Assembly: GCA_965214035.1 (NCBI GenBank)
Contig: OZ243932.1
Location: forward strand, 1,302,001 to 1,366,000
DNA: 64,000 bases
Direction: 5' to 3'
Source: JAJDYQ01 sp965214035
GTDB taxonomy: Bacteria > Pseudomonadota > Gammaproteobacteria > JAJDYQ01
The notes under the pieces are model-generated. The model searched no databases. It was not told the origin of the DNA and worked only from the letters and a program-made list of their open reading frames with translations. This document shows, piece after piece, positions 50,207 through 60,900 of this stretch. Numbering within the stretch: position 1 is the stretch's first letter; the number at the start of each line of letters is the position of its first letter. Made by a program: the position numbers and the translations under genes.

Positions 50207-52366
50207 TCAGACCAGATCGAAACGATCAGCATCCATTACCCGGACCCAGGCTGCAACAAAATCCTGCACAAACTTCTCTTTATTGTCGTCCTGTGCATAG
50301 ACTTCGGCATAAGCCCGAAGAATGGAGTTGGAACCGAAGACAAGATCAATCCGTGTTGCCGTCCACTTGACATTGCCGGTGCTGTGCTCGCACACTTCAT
50401 ACAGATTGCCTCCAACCGGTTTCCACGTATAGCTCATATCGGTCAGATTGACAAAGAAGTCGTTGGTCAATACACCTTCACGATCAGTAAATACACCGTG
50501 TCTGGTACCACCATGGTTTGTTCCGAGCATGCGCATACCGCCTGTCAGCACCGTCATTTCGCGGGCAGTAAGGCCCATCAGCTGGGTACGGTCAAGCATC
50601 ATTTCTTCTTCACTGATGACATAGCTTTCTTTGACCCAGTTCCGGTAACCATCATGCAGCGGTTCCAGCACGGCAAAGGATTGTTCATCCGTCATGTCTG
50701 CTGTAGCGTCACCGCGGCCCGGTGAAAAAGGAACCGTGATATCAAAACCGGCCTCTCTGGCTGCCTTCTCGATGCCAACATTACCTGCCAGCACAATCAC
50801 ATCGGCCACACTGGCACCCGTGTCGGCAGCAATCGGCTCAAGTACGGCCAGTACCTTGCTCAGGCTTTCCGGTTCATTGCCTGCCCAGCCTTTCTGCGGT
50901 GCAAGGCGAATACGCGCACCATTAGCACCTCCACGCTTGTCTGAAGCACGGAAGGTTCGGGCACTGTCCCAGGCAGTACGGACCATTTCACCTACTGTTA
51001 AACCGCTGGCAGCAATTTTTTCCTTAACAGCCTGCACATTATAGTCAGCACTGCCAGCCGGCACCGGGTCCTGCCAGATCAAGTCTTCCTGTGGGACATC
51101 CGGGCCGACGTAACGCGCCCTCGGACCCATATCACGGTGTGTCAGCTTGAACCATGCCCGCGCAAATACTTCCGAGAAGTATTCCGGATCCTTGTAGAAA
51201 CGTTCTGAAATTTTGCGATATTCCGGATCCATCTTCATGGCCATATCGGCATCGGTCATGATCGGATTCTGCCGAACTGAAGAGTCCTCCGAGTCGATCG
51301 GCTTATCGGCCTCTTCAATATCCACCGGCTCCCACTGCCAGGCACCTGCCGGGCTTTTCACCGACTTCCACTCATGGTTCAGCAGCATATCGAAATAACC
51401 GTTATCCCAACGGGTCGGCTGGCTGGTCCAGGCACCTTCCAGTCCACTGGTAACCGCATCATGGCCGATACCACGACCAGTCCTTTTATTCCACCCAAGC
51501 CCCTGCTCATCGATATCGGCACCTTCGGGTTCCGGCCCCAATGCTGTGGCATCGCCATTGCCATGCGCTTTACCAACGGTATGACCACCGGCAGTCAGAG
51601 CAACGGTTTCCTCGTCATTCATCGCCATGCGTTCGAAGGTAACCCGTACATCATGGGCCGTCTTAAGTGGATCCGGCTGACCGTCAACGCCCTCAGGATT
51701 CACATAGATCAAGCCCATCATCACAGCAGCAAGCGGGTTTGCCAGATCACGTTCGCCGGAGTAACGAGTACCTTCGCTGCCACTCGGAGCCAACCACTCT
51801 TTCTCCGCGCCCCAGTAGATGTCTTTTTCCGGATGCCAGATATCCTCGCGTCCAAACCCAAAACCAAAGGTCTTGAGTCCCATGGATTCATAGGCAACAG
51901 TACCGGCATAAGCGATCAAATCCGCCCAGCTAAGACAGTTACCGTATTTCTTTTTGATCGGCCAAAGCAAACGACGCGCCTTATCCAGATTGGCGTTGTC
52001 CGGCCAGGAATTGATTGGGGCAAAGCGCTGGTTGCCGGTGCCGGCACCACCGCGACCGTCTGCTATACGGTAGGTACCTGCCGCATGCCAGGTCATACGA
52101 ATCATCAGACCACCGTAATGCCCCCAGTCAGACGGCCACCAGTCCTGCGAACTCGTCATTAAATCCCGGAGGTCTTTGCTGAGCGACACATAGTCAAGCT
52201 TTTTAACCTCCTCCGTGTAGTTAAAGCCCTTATCCATTGGATTGGTCTTGCTGTCATGCTGATGCAGAATATCGAGGTTCAGGGCCTTGGGCCACCATTC
52301 CATATTTGACATGCTACTTTCTGTGGCAGCCCCATGCATCACCGGGCACTTGGTCATATCGTCCAT
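50207..52366 (-). CDS. katG: Catalase-peroxidase KatG
   Basis: 719 residues, two homologous heme-peroxidase-like halves. The distal heme pocket is R90-W93-H94 in RMTWHAAGTYR; the proximal histidine is H262 in LTAGGHTVGKAHG. The N-terminal MEWWPKALNLDIL and the LLWPIKKKYGNCLSW region are typical. It removes hydrogen peroxide in the cytoplasm. A strong ribosome site (AGGAGGTGA, 52371-52379) lies just upstream. No oxyR or fur-like gene is adjacent. A terminator follows, so it is monocistronic. Confidence 0.97.
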   Translation of the reverse strand: MDDMTKCPVMHGAATESSMSNMEWWPKALNLDILHQHDSKTNPMDKGFNYTEEVKKLDYVSLSKDLRDLMTSSQDWWPSDWGHYGGLMIRMTWHAAGTYRIADGRGGAGTGNQRFAPINSWPDNANLDKARRLLWPIKKKYGNCLSWADLIAYAGTVAYESMGLKTFGFGFGREDIWHPEKDIYWGAEKEWLAPSGSEGTRYSGERDLANPLAAVMMGLIYVNPEGVDGQPDPLKTAHDVRVTFERMAMNDEETVALTAGGHTVGKAHGNGDATALGPEPEGADIDEQGLGWNKRTGRGIGHDAVTSGLEGAWTSQPTRWDNGYFDMLLNHEWKSVKSPAGAWQWEPVDIEEADKPIDSEDSSVRQNPIMTDADMAMKMDPEYRKISERFYKDPEYFSEVFARAWFKLTHRDMGPRARYVGPDVPQEDLIWQDPVPAGSADYNVQAVKEKIAASGLTVGEMVRTAWDSARTFRASDKRGGANGARIRLAPQKGWAGNEPESLSKVLAVLEPIAADTGASVADVIVLAGNVGIEKAAREAGFDITVPFSPGRGDATADMTDEQSFAVLEPLHDGYRNWVKESYVISEEEMMLDRTQLMGLTAREMTVLTGGMRMLGTNHGGTRHGVFTDREGVLTNDFFVNLTDMSYTWKPVGGNLYEVCEHSTGNVKWTATRIDLVFGSNSILRAYAEVYAQDDNKEKFVQDFVAAWVRVMDADRFDLV

Positions 52367-52643
52367 TTCTTCACCTCCTATCGTTGCGTGGACACGTATT
52401 CACTGTGATTAAACATCGCGGTATTTACAGCGATGCCGACTTGATGTATCAAATTCATCGTTGTCTCCATATTAACTCTGAAATTCCAGGCTCTTATCCT
52501 GACGGATAACGGGCCGGGATGCCAATGATCACCATCAACTGGGGATGCAATGTAATACCCGCGCCACTATTATTCAATTCAATTTTATTGGAAAATTAAT
52601 CTATTTTTTAGAATGCCAGGTTTTCCCCGTCCATACCGGGCGA
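52367..52643. other. katG leader and intergenic region
   Basis: No gene is seen between katG and xseB (341 bp in all). A small inverted repeat CATCGC/GCGATG (52414-52419, 52430-52435) lies about 50 bases upstream of the katG start and could be part of its regulation. A minus-strand TTGATA...TAAATA pair with a 19-base spacer is a weak promoter candidate. Confidence 0.35.
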
Positions 52644-52672
52644 TTGACCTCTCGAATCAAAGCCGTTAGCAT
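52644..52672 (+). promoter_or_regulatory. Candidate promoter of xseB-ispA-dxs
   Basis: TTGACC (52644-52649), 17-base spacer, TAGCAT (52667-52672), 36 bases before the xseB ATG. Prediction only. Confidence 0.45.
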
Positions 52673-52707
52673 TGTTATCGTCGAAAACAAACCTGCGACG
52701 GTAATCA

Positions 52708-52962
52708 ATGGCTACCAGAAAAAGATCCAAATCCACCGAACCGGACCTTGAGCAATCAATCGCGGAGCTGGAAAGTCTGGTAAAGGCCATGGAGTCCGGC
52801 GACTTGACTCTGGAACAATCTCTGGAGCATTTTGAGCGTGGAGTCAAGCTGACTCGCAACTGTCAGGAGGCTCTGACAAAAGCAGAGCAAAAGGTGAAGA
52901 TCCTCATGCAGGATATGAATAACGGGAAGCTGGTCGATTTTAATCCCGATGAAAGCAGCTGA
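52708..52962 (+). CDS. xseB: Exodeoxyribonuclease VII small subunit
   Basis: 84 residues: LEQSIAELESLVKAMESGDL, TLEQSLEHFERGVKLTRNCQ, EALTKAEQKVKIL. These form the helical hairpin of XseB, which packs on XseA to make the single-strand nuclease. A basic N-terminus (ATRKRSKS) precedes it. ispA begins 2 bases after its stop, the classical xseB-ispA-dxs order. Confidence 0.95.
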   Translation: MATRKRSKSTEPDLEQSIAELESLVKAMESGDLTLEQSLEHFERGVKLTRNCQEALTKAEQKVKILMQDMNNGKLVDFNPDESS

Positions 52963-52964
52963 CC

Positions 52965-53852
52965 ATGGGCGATTTTGAGGCATTTATGCGTGACAGCCAG
53001 ATGCGCATCGAACATGCACTGGACGGCTATCTCCCGAACGGTGCGGCCAGACCGGAAAGACTCCACGAAGCAATGCGATATTCTGTAATGGACGGCGGCA
53101 AACGTGTGCGCCCGATGCTGGTTTATGCTGCCGGGCGGGCTGTCAATGCGCCGAACCATCTGCTGGACGCACCGGCCTGTGCCATTGAAATGGTTCATGT
53201 TTATTCCCTGATCCACGATGACCTGCCGGCAATGGATAATGACGACCTTCGCCGTGGACGACCCACCTGCCACAAGGCCTATGATGACGCCACAGCAATA
53301 CTGGCCGGTGATGCACTGCAACCACTGGCGTTTGACGTTATTGCCAACGAAAGCCGGCTAGGCCATGCAACCCGGCTCAAAATCATACAGACACTGGCCA
53401 TGGCAAGTGGTTCTCTCGGCATGGCCGGCGGTCAGGCCATTGATCTGGAAGCCGAAACCAGAATACTGACCCTGCAACAACTGGAAGAAATGCATGCCAG
53501 AAAAACCGGGGCACTGATTCATGCTGCCATCCAGACAGGTGCCCTGTGTAACCCGGATGTGAGCGAGGAGGAGTTGGCCGGTCTGGAAATCTACGGCAAA
53601 TGTATCGGTCTGGCTTTCCAGATACAGGATGATATCCTGGATGAAATCGGTGACACGGAAAAGCTGGGCAAGCCACAGGGTTCCGACCGGCAAAACGGCA
53701 AATCCACCTTTGTATCATTATGCGGTCTGGAGACCTCGAAAAAGCGCAAAAAACAACTTCTGGAAAAAGCTGTCTCTGCACTGGACACATTGCAGCATGA
53801 CACCAGTCCACTGATTGAACTGGGTCGATATATTGTTCAGCGCGACTGCTGA
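52965..53852 (+). CDS. ispA: Farnesyl diphosphate synthase
   Basis: 295 residues of the trans-prenyltransferase fold. The first aspartate-rich motif is DDLPAMD (85-91) with the GRPTCH segment after it; the second is DDILD (222-226). GGKRVRPML and GQAIDLEAE are typical. The short DDxxxxD motif with two extra residues marks a bacterial FPP synthase. It condenses DMAPP/GPP with IPP. Position between xseB and dxs supports the call. Confidence 0.95.
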   Translation: MGDFEAFMRDSQMRIEHALDGYLPNGAARPERLHEAMRYSVMDGGKRVRPMLVYAAGRAVNAPNHLLDAPACAIEMVHVYSLIHDDLPAMDNDDLRRGRPTCHKAYDDATAILAGDALQPLAFDVIANESRLGHATRLKIIQTLAMASGSLGMAGGQAIDLEAETRILTLQQLEEMHARKTGALIHAAIQTGALCNPDVSEEELAGLEIYGKCIGLAFQIQDDILDEIGDTEKLGKPQGSDRQNGKSTFVSLCGLETSKKRKKQLLEKAVSALDTLQHDTSPLIELGRYIVQRDC

Positions 53853-53930
53853 ACGAAATTTAATCGTTGCATTGACATTTTTAATGCACAGCAGGATGAA
53901 ATCAGTGCCTTTGTGCAGGATAATTGCCCC

Positions 53931-55805
53931 ATGAGCACCTATCCCCTGCTAGCCCGTATCAACCAGCCATCAGACCTGCGCCAGTTACCGGAAAAGGAAT
54001 TGCTGCAACTTTCGGATGAGTTACGCCGTTACCTGATTGAAACGGTATCGAGCTGCGGGGGACACTTCGGAGCGGGACTCGGAACAGTAGAACTGACCAT
54101 TGCACTGCATTATGTTTTCGATACCCCGAATGACCGCATTGTCTGGGACACCGGTCATCAAAGCTATCCACACAAGGTTTTGACCGGGCGGCGTGACCAG
54201 CTTGGCACCATTCGCAGAAAAGCAGGATTGACCCCTTTCCCGAAACGGGCAGAGAGCGAATATGATACCTTCGGCGTAGGACACTCCAGCACCTCCATCG
54301 GTGCCGCGCTGGGTATGGCGGTTGCAGGCAGACAGCAGGGCATGGATAGAAAATATATTGCCGTTATTGGCGACGGTGCCATGTCAGCGGGCATGGCATT
54401 TGAGGCACTTAACCACTGTGGCGACATTCAGGCCGACCTGCTGACTGTTCTGAATGATAACGAAATGTCGATCTCGCCCAATGTCGGCGCATTATCAAAA
54501 TATTTCACCCGGATTCTGTCCGGCAAAACCTATTCCAGTATGCGTGAAGGCAGCAAGAAACTGCTGGAAATCGTACCGCCCATGTGGGAAATAGCACGCC
54601 GTGCGGAAGAGCATGTCAAAGGCATGGTGGCACCGGGAACATTATTTGAAGAACTGGATATCAGCTACTATGGCCCTATTAACGGTCACGATCTGCCGAC
54701 CATCATCAAAACCCTGCAAAACCTGAAGGCGCACAAGGGACCTCGCCTGCTACATATTGTTACCCGGAAGGGGAAAGGATATACGCGGGCCGAACAGAAT
54801 CCGGTCACCTATCATGGCGTCACGCCATTCAACCCGGACACCGGAATAAAAAAGACCGACATGACATCATCGCCTACCTATACCCTGGTATTTGGTGAAT
54901 GGCTTTGTGATATGGCGGCGCAGGATGAAAGGCTGATTGGCATCACACCCGCCATGCGGGAAGGTTCCGGTCTGGTAAAATTTTCCCAGACTTTCCCGGA
55001 ACGTTACTACGATGTCGCCATCGCAGAGCAACATGCGCTGACTTTTGCCGCCGGTCTGGCATGTGACGGCATGAAGCCGGTGGTGGCGATCTATTCAAGT
55101 TTTTTACAGCGTGCCTACGACCAGCTTGTACACGATATAGATCTGCAAAACCTGAATGTCCTGTTTGCCATTGATCGCGCCGGTGTCGTCGGCCCGGATG
55201 GCCCGACCCATGCCGGCGTATTTGACTATTCATTCATGCGCTGCCTGCCCAATATGATTATCATGGCCCCTTCCAATGAAGATCAATGCCGAAAAATGCT
55301 GACAACCGGTTTCCATTACAAAGGCCCCGCGGCAGTACGCTATCCACGCGGCCGGGGGCCGGGTACAGACATTCAGCCGGAACTCGGCACGCTGCCATTA
55401 GGCAAGGCCGAAGTCATACGCCGCGGAAGCGGCATGGCGATACTGGCCTTTGGAACCATGGTTACAGCCGCCCGTCAGGCTGCCGAGCACCTCGATGCCA
55501 CCCTGATTGACATGCGGTTCATAAAGCCGCTGGATGAAGATCTGATCCGCGACATGGCGACCACACACGATATTCTGGTCACGATTGAGGAAAACAGCAT
55601 TATGGGCGGTGCCGGCAGTGCTGTGGCGGAATTTCTACACCTCGAACAACTCAATATCCCGCTGATCCGGCATGGGCTGCCGGACCGCTACATTGAGCAT
55701 GCAGAAAGGGGAGAACAACTGGCTGAATGCGGGCTTGATGCGGACGGGATAGAAATATTCCTGAAAAAACATCACATCGAAGTTGCCAAGTCCACTGCAC
55801 TTTAA
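53931..55805 (+). CDS. dxs: 1-deoxy-D-xylulose-5-phosphate synthase
   Basis: 624 residues from ATG 53931 (a GTG at 53913 would add six). The thiamine diphosphate motif runs from GDGAMSAG (147-154) to NDN (175-177). DTGHQSYPHKVLTGRR and the transketolase-like pyrimidine domain (DVAIAEQHALTFAAGLA) and C-terminal domain are complete. It makes DXP from pyruvate and glyceraldehyde 3-phosphate, the first step of the MEP pathway feeding ispA. folE2 starts 1 base after its stop. Confidence 0.96.
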   Translation: MSTYPLLARINQPSDLRQLPEKELLQLSDELRRYLIETVSSCGGHFGAGLGTVELTIALHYVFDTPNDRIVWDTGHQSYPHKVLTGRRDQLGTIRRKAGLTPFPKRAESEYDTFGVGHSSTSIGAALGMAVAGRQQGMDRKYIAVIGDGAMSAGMAFEALNHCGDIQADLLTVLNDNEMSISPNVGALSKYFTRILSGKTYSSMREGSKKLLEIVPPMWEIARRAEEHVKGMVAPGTLFEELDISYYGPINGHDLPTIIKTLQNLKAHKGPRLLHIVTRKGKGYTRAEQNPVTYHGVTPFNPDTGIKKTDMTSSPTYTLVFGEWLCDMAAQDERLIGITPAMREGSGLVKFSQTFPERYYDVAIAEQHALTFAAGLACDGMKPVVAIYSSFLQRAYDQLVHDIDLQNLNVLFAIDRAGVVGPDGPTHAGVFDYSFMRCLPNMIIMAPSNEDQCRKMLTTGFHYKGPAAVRYPRGRGPGTDIQPELGTLPLGKAEVIRRGSGMAILAFGTMVTAARQAAEHLDATLIDMRFIKPLDEDLIRDMATTHDILVTIEENSIMGGAGSAVAEFLHLEQLNIPLIRHGLPDRYIEHAERGEQLAECGLDADGIEIFLKKHHIEVAKSTAL

Positions 55806-55806
55806 T

Positions 55807-56679
55807 ATGCTGGCAATGTGGATACTTGAAACGAGCGACAAACCATTGGATAACCTCATACCAGACAGGAACGATCTACCCGGCATTGCCGATGTACAGC
55901 AGAGCGCGGATATGCGCCAGATCGCCATTGACAAGGTAGGCATCAAGGATATTCGCCACCCGGTCAGGGTCAGAGACCGTTCTGGTGGAGAGCAGCATAC
56001 TATTGCCAGCTTCAACATGTATGTCGATCTGCCCAAACACTTCAAGGGCACCCATATGTCGCGTTTCGTCAACATACTCAACCAGCATGAGCGTGAGATC
56101 ACGGTCAAGTCCTTCAAAAACATGCTGCATGAAGTCACTGATCTGCTGGAAGCGGAGTCCGGTCATATCGAGATGACATTCCCCTACTTCGTCAACAAGA
56201 AGGCACCTGTCTCAGGCGTGGAAAGCCTGATGGATTATGAGGTGACATTTAGCGGTGCCAAGATTGACAACGAAATCTGCATGAATGTGAAAGTCGTCGT
56301 GCCCGTCACCAGCCTGTGCCCCTGCTCCAGAAAAATATCCGACTATGGTGCGCATAACCAGCGCTCACATGTCACGGTTGACATCCGTTCCAAAAACTTC
56401 ATGTGGATAGAAGAAATCATCGACATCGTGGAGGAAGAGGCATCCTGCGAGCTCTACGGGCTGCTCAAGCGGCCTGACGAAAAGCATGTCACGGAACGCG
56501 CCTATGACAATCCCAAATTTGTCGAAGACATGGTGCGCGATGTGGCAGCCCGACTGAACAGGGATGACCGGGTTATCCGGTATGTGGTCGAATCAGAAAA
56601 CTTCGAATCCATCCACAATCATTCCGCTTACGCACTGATAGAAAAGGACAAGCGGGCCGACAGAAAAAGCGATCTTTAA
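55807..56679 (+). CDS. folE2: GTP cyclohydrolase IB (FolE2)
   Basis: 290 residues from the ATG at 55807 (55816 also possible). T-fold enzyme of the COG1469 type: the metal/catalytic cysteine is in TSLCPCSRKISDYGAHNQRS (C171/C173), with SRFVNILNQHEREI and ESENFESIHNHSAYA near the ends. It makes dihydroneopterin triphosphate for folate and queuosine. GCYH-IB works with Mn or other metals and often replaces FolE under zinc limitation. Here it is joined to dxs; I see no zinc-uptake regulator site. Confidence 0.93.
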   Translation: MLAMWILETSDKPLDNLIPDRNDLPGIADVQQSADMRQIAIDKVGIKDIRHPVRVRDRSGGEQHTIASFNMYVDLPKHFKGTHMSRFVNILNQHEREITVKSFKNMLHEVTDLLEAESGHIEMTFPYFVNKKAPVSGVESLMDYEVTFSGAKIDNEICMNVKVVVPVTSLCPCSRKISDYGAHNQRSHVTVDIRSKNFMWIEEIIDIVEEEASCELYGLLKRPDEKHVTERAYDNPKFVEDMVRDVAARLNRDDRVIRYVVESENFESIHNHSAYALIEKDKRADRKSDL

Positions 56680-56735
56680 TCGCAGCAGCAAAACTCCCCT
56701 TCGCCATTCTGCCGGAGGCAACCAGCCCTTGCAGA

Positions 56736-57455
56736 TTATTGATTTTCTACCTGCTCATGGACCCGGTCATACGTGTGCAGCAATGCTTCCCGAATCAAAC
56801 GTGCCCTTTTGCTGTCAGCCGGCTGCAACTCCAGCAGACGCACCAGCTCGTCTCTGGCTTCCGGGCGATACATAAAGGCCAGGCCGGTAACGGCACTTTT
56901 GGCAACATGGTCACTTTCATCCAGCACATAGGCAGATAATACATCGATATCCTGCAACTCACCGTTGATTCCCAGGGCAACAGCCACCTGTGAGCGAACC
57001 AGAAAAATTTCATGATCTTTTTGCCCGCGGATATAGTCGAGAAATTCGCGGGTATTACCCCGCAAGATACGATTCAGTGTTGAGGCCAGCGCAACCCGCA
57101 CCACCGGAGACTGCAGGCGATGCCAGACCATATCCGGGTGCAAATCCCGCCTTTCATACCACATTGAATGCAGCAGCTTCCTGATAATCAGGCTGTCACG
57201 CATGGCATAAAGCGCGTGCAGCATATTGGCTACATCACCGGATTTCCCCGTTCTCAGGCCAGATTTGATGTCGTCCAGAGAGGCCCGGCCGGATACAATT
57301 TTGGTCAGAATAATATCAGCCTGGGCAGTCGGGGCACCGGGCCGGCCATGTTGCGGAGCTTGAGGGAATGCCGGCCCGGCATACAAGCATTGCAGAATCA
57401 GTACCATCGGCACCCAACAACCGGGACGAGGAAACCGCAATAGTACTGCGGACAT
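56736..57455 (-). CDS. Secreted HEAT-repeat-like protein
   Basis: 239 residues from ATG 57455 (57491 possible). A signal peptide (PMVLILQCLYAGPAFPQ) is followed by helical repeats with HEAT-like periodicity: VVRVALASTLNRILRGN, VRSQVAVALGINGELQDIDV, VAKSAVTGLAFMYRPEAR and DELVRLLELQPADSKRAR. Such scaffolds bind other proteins. It ends the run pilX-pilY1-pilE-this gene (42-base gap from the pilE stop), so a pilus-related periplasmic role is conceivable but unproven. Confidence 0.65.
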   Translation of the reverse strand: MSAVLLRFPRPGCWVPMVLILQCLYAGPAFPQAPQHGRPGAPTAQADIILTKIVSGRASLDDIKSGLRTGKSGDVANMLHALYAMRDSLIIRKLLHSMWYERRDLHPDMVWHRLQSPVVRVALASTLNRILRGNTREFLDYIRGQKDHEIFLVRSQVAVALGINGELQDIDVLSAYVLDESDHVAKSAVTGLAFMYRPEARDELVRLLELQPADSKRARLIREALLHTYDRVHEQVENQ

Positions 57456-57497
57456 GGATGACACTCGCCTACAGCCGGTAAGCCGGTACACAGGCTG

Positions 57498-57977
57498 TTA
57501 TTTACTCCAGCATTCTTCTTCTGTTTTTCCTGCTCCCGATCTACTTCGTATTCCATTGTTTTTCAGGGTCAGGTCGCCACAATCAGAGTCTGTCCAGTTG
57601 TTGGGGCTTGCCTCAAGTATGTATTCTTGCTGCTGCCCCGAAACTCCCGTAAGTGCTAGGTTATAGTAGTCACCCTCACTACTGGTAGAGAGATTAATCA
57701 TGCCAGTATCGGAGGGATCGGAGGGATCGGGGCAACTGGTAGCCGAGCCGACTCGTCCCGGGTACTTGTTGCAGTCAGAATAGTAGCGCTCCATACGGCT
57801 GGCCGCCTCCAAAAGTAATGCCCTGCCATCCGATCTTTTACCCCGTTCAACATAGGCAGTGTAGTTCGGATAGGCGATTGCAGCCAGTATGCCGACAATA
57901 GCCACTGCAATCATGATCTCAATCAGGGTAAAGCCGCTGCTGTGATGGATGCGGCCTGCGCCGGACATGGTTTTCAT
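57498..57977 (-). CDS. pilE: PilE-type minor pilin
   Basis: 159 residues from the ATG at 57977 (AGGAG 7 bases upstream). The prepilin peptidase site is SSG|FTLIEIMIAVAIVG, with glutamate at position +5, after a 15-residue leader. The globular part has a paired cysteine near the end (DSDCGDL and EEECWS), as in PilE minor pilins. It is inserted into the type IV pilus. Follows pilY1 by 19 bases. Confidence 0.92.
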   Translation of the reverse strand: MKTMSGAGRIHHSSGFTLIEIMIAVAIVGILAAIAYPNYTAYVERGKRSDGRALLLEAASRMERYYSDCNKYPGRVGSATSCPDPSDPSDTGMINLSTSSEGDYYNLALTGVSGQQQEYILEASPNNWTDSDCGDLTLKNNGIRSRSGAGKTEEECWSK

Positions 57978-57996
57978 TCGAGTCTCCTCTCTCAAT

Positions 57997-60900
57997 TTAA
58001 TCATCCTGATACCAGTAGGTGCGCTGAATGGAGTTGGCATTCAGTCCGCTCAGTGACTGGACACTTTGCTGCAATCCCGTAATGATTTTTACACCGGCAT
58101 CGGTGAATATCGGCAGGGGATCCGAGGTCAGCCCCGCACCGAGCAGGTGCCGGCGGTCACCGACATCCACATCACCGTCCAGATCCCAGTCAATGATACC
58201 ATCGCCGGTCGCAAGGTCCAGGGCATAGCCCATGGACTGTCCGATATCGGCCGAACACGTATTACTGACGGATGCCCCCGTACTGGGCACATAGGAGGTG
58301 AAAAAGACCTGTCCGAAGAGTACCGTGATGGTGCTCAATCCTTTCTCACCATTGCCCGGAAAATCAAGATAATAACCACGAGATGATTTCACGGCGGTCG
58401 AGTTCCTGCTCGTATCCGATAACGCCGAACCGGTCACGGAGGTCAGATCCGACTCCGTGATCGGACTGGTAAATCCTGTGCCATCCGCCACACGATCCGA
58501 ATTGACATCAACCAGATGATTGACCGCCTTGTCTCGGAGTGCATAAAACCTGTCTTCCACATCAACATCCAGAGGGTGGGCACGATAACCGCTGGTCAGC
58601 AGCAGATAGGTCAACTTACCCTCAATGTTATCGGTTGCGGTCACTGTATCCGTATAAACGGTGTCAACGACCTGTACGGCAGTCAGGTCTTGATAGAAGC
58701 GTCTCTGATCCGAAAGTGCGCTATCAGAGGACAGATCGGCGACATGCCCGACAATCGTTCGGGTCGTAATGGAGGGCGAGTTATCAAAACCTGTGCCATC
58801 GTCCTTAATGTCATGCCCCAGATCAATCCGCCAGATATTACCGCCCGTGTCCGGAAAATACAGCCGGTCAGCAATACCATCGTCGTTGCTGTCAAGCACA
58901 CTGACGCTGGCCGTAATGGAATAGTGAAAACCCGGTATCTCCAAATCGGCACCGCTCGCTACAATGCCGTTGCCGGCATCGGCCGCATGGCTGACAGAGA
59001 GCAACAGACTGCCGTCATCAGGATCGATGATATAGATGGCATTCCCCAGATTGGGGTTGGCGTTTGCGGTACCAAAGTTCTCGTCCAGATCGTTGTCATA
59101 TCCCCCGCCCATGATCAGCACATCTTTCTCAACCAGATTCCCGGAGTCCAGCACATTGATCGTTGCCACAATCGGGCGTGACCAGGTGTCCCCCATACGG
59201 GTGTAGTCACCGGTTCCTCCCTGTATCCGCCACATTAGCGTGGGAACCACGGTATCCGCTGAGCTGGTTAATGTTGTTCCATACGACGGCGACACATCCA
59301 GTGCATAGACAAACCGCCCGCCACGCCGCATGACCTGATAAACCCGGATAAAATCACCGTCAGACGGGGTAATGGTGCCATCATTATTGACATCCACCTG
59401 ATGCAGAACAGGGGTGGCATCCAGACCATATAAATGCTGCTGCTGCTGATTTTCAAAAAGTGCCCCGACATTTTCCAGAGTCGATACCGGCATGAATATC
59501 CAGTCTTCAGTACCATCATTCGGATTGATCATTCTCATACCACCCGCATTGGTATTGACCAGCAGCTTGTCAATCAGGGTCTCGCCCGGATCCAACTGGC
59601 CATTCGTGGAGTCTGCCGCGCCATCTGCATCGGTATCGGCGTTAATGAGGGTATCGGAGAAACCGTAAGTCAGGATAACCGGACTGGCATGAATGATATC
59701 ACCCATACCCCAGCGGGTATCTGTAGTAACACCATCATTGTCCTCATCCAGAATATCCCGACCCAGAAGCCACAGCATTTTATTGTAACACTCGCTACCG
59801 GCACTCACATCACCGGGATTATCGCAAACCACATTGGCGGCAGATATATATGGGAATGAGAAGAACGGATCGTTGCTATCCCAGTTCGTATGATTAAAGT
59901 TGAAGCCGGGTAAACCCAGAGAATAAGGCAACGATAATGGAGAACGGGGAGGGTAGCCATAAGCATCATTCTCATCGGTATAGATGAGGCGGTCCCGATA
60001 ATCGGTGACCTGTGCCCCGGCACCTCCCATCAGAGTACTGCTGCCATCGGCACCGGCACTCCAGTAACTCCGAGAGTTGCGGTTGAATAACAGCGTCATG
60101 TCGTCAACGGCAGCATTGCCGTTTTGATCCAGAATCTCTGTATCGCGCACCTGCGCCGCCGTGCAAGCCATATTGGACACCGGGTCAATCGTATCATCAT
60201 CGACACAAACCCTGAAGCGCTTGACATTACCGTCCCACTTGCTTTCCAGCTCAGGCGTGAACAGACCGAAATAAATTTCATCGCGGCTGCGCGTGCGGTT
60301 AAAAAAGTTGGTCGTGATCGCAGGCGAAGCAAAGGCCGATGATGTACTTAAAACCTCACCAAAAATATTATCGAACACATCCAACAGTTCATCTGTGGAG
60401 TTTGCACTATAGGAGCTTCCACCGCCCGCACGGGCTATCTGCTCAAGCCAACGCCCGGCATTCCCACCTGACAGATTGAATGCAATCGTATAGGTTTTTA
60501 CAACCTGTTCACCATTGTTCGGATCACCGTCCTGATCGTTATTGGCCATCGCCTCGATCATTTCAACCGCGCACCGCCCCCGGCTGTCTTGGGCATTGAC
60601 ACTGCGATCATTATCAACACAGGCACTGAACTCACTGAACTCCGACAGAATCTTGGTTTCGGTGCCCTGACTGGTCAGCGTGGGCGCACCATCCGTGAGG
60701 AAAATCATATAGTTTGCCGCACACTGGTCAATATTCAGAGGAGAGTTATAGACAGGGCTGCCCATGATCATATCCTGTGCGCAATCGGCCGTATTTGAAA
60801 ACTGGCAATCGGTACCACCGCCCGGCCCATTATCATGGTTCCCGCCTGTCCATGAACCGGGATGGCTGGTCAGTGTGTTTTGCATCTGTTCCCTGTAATC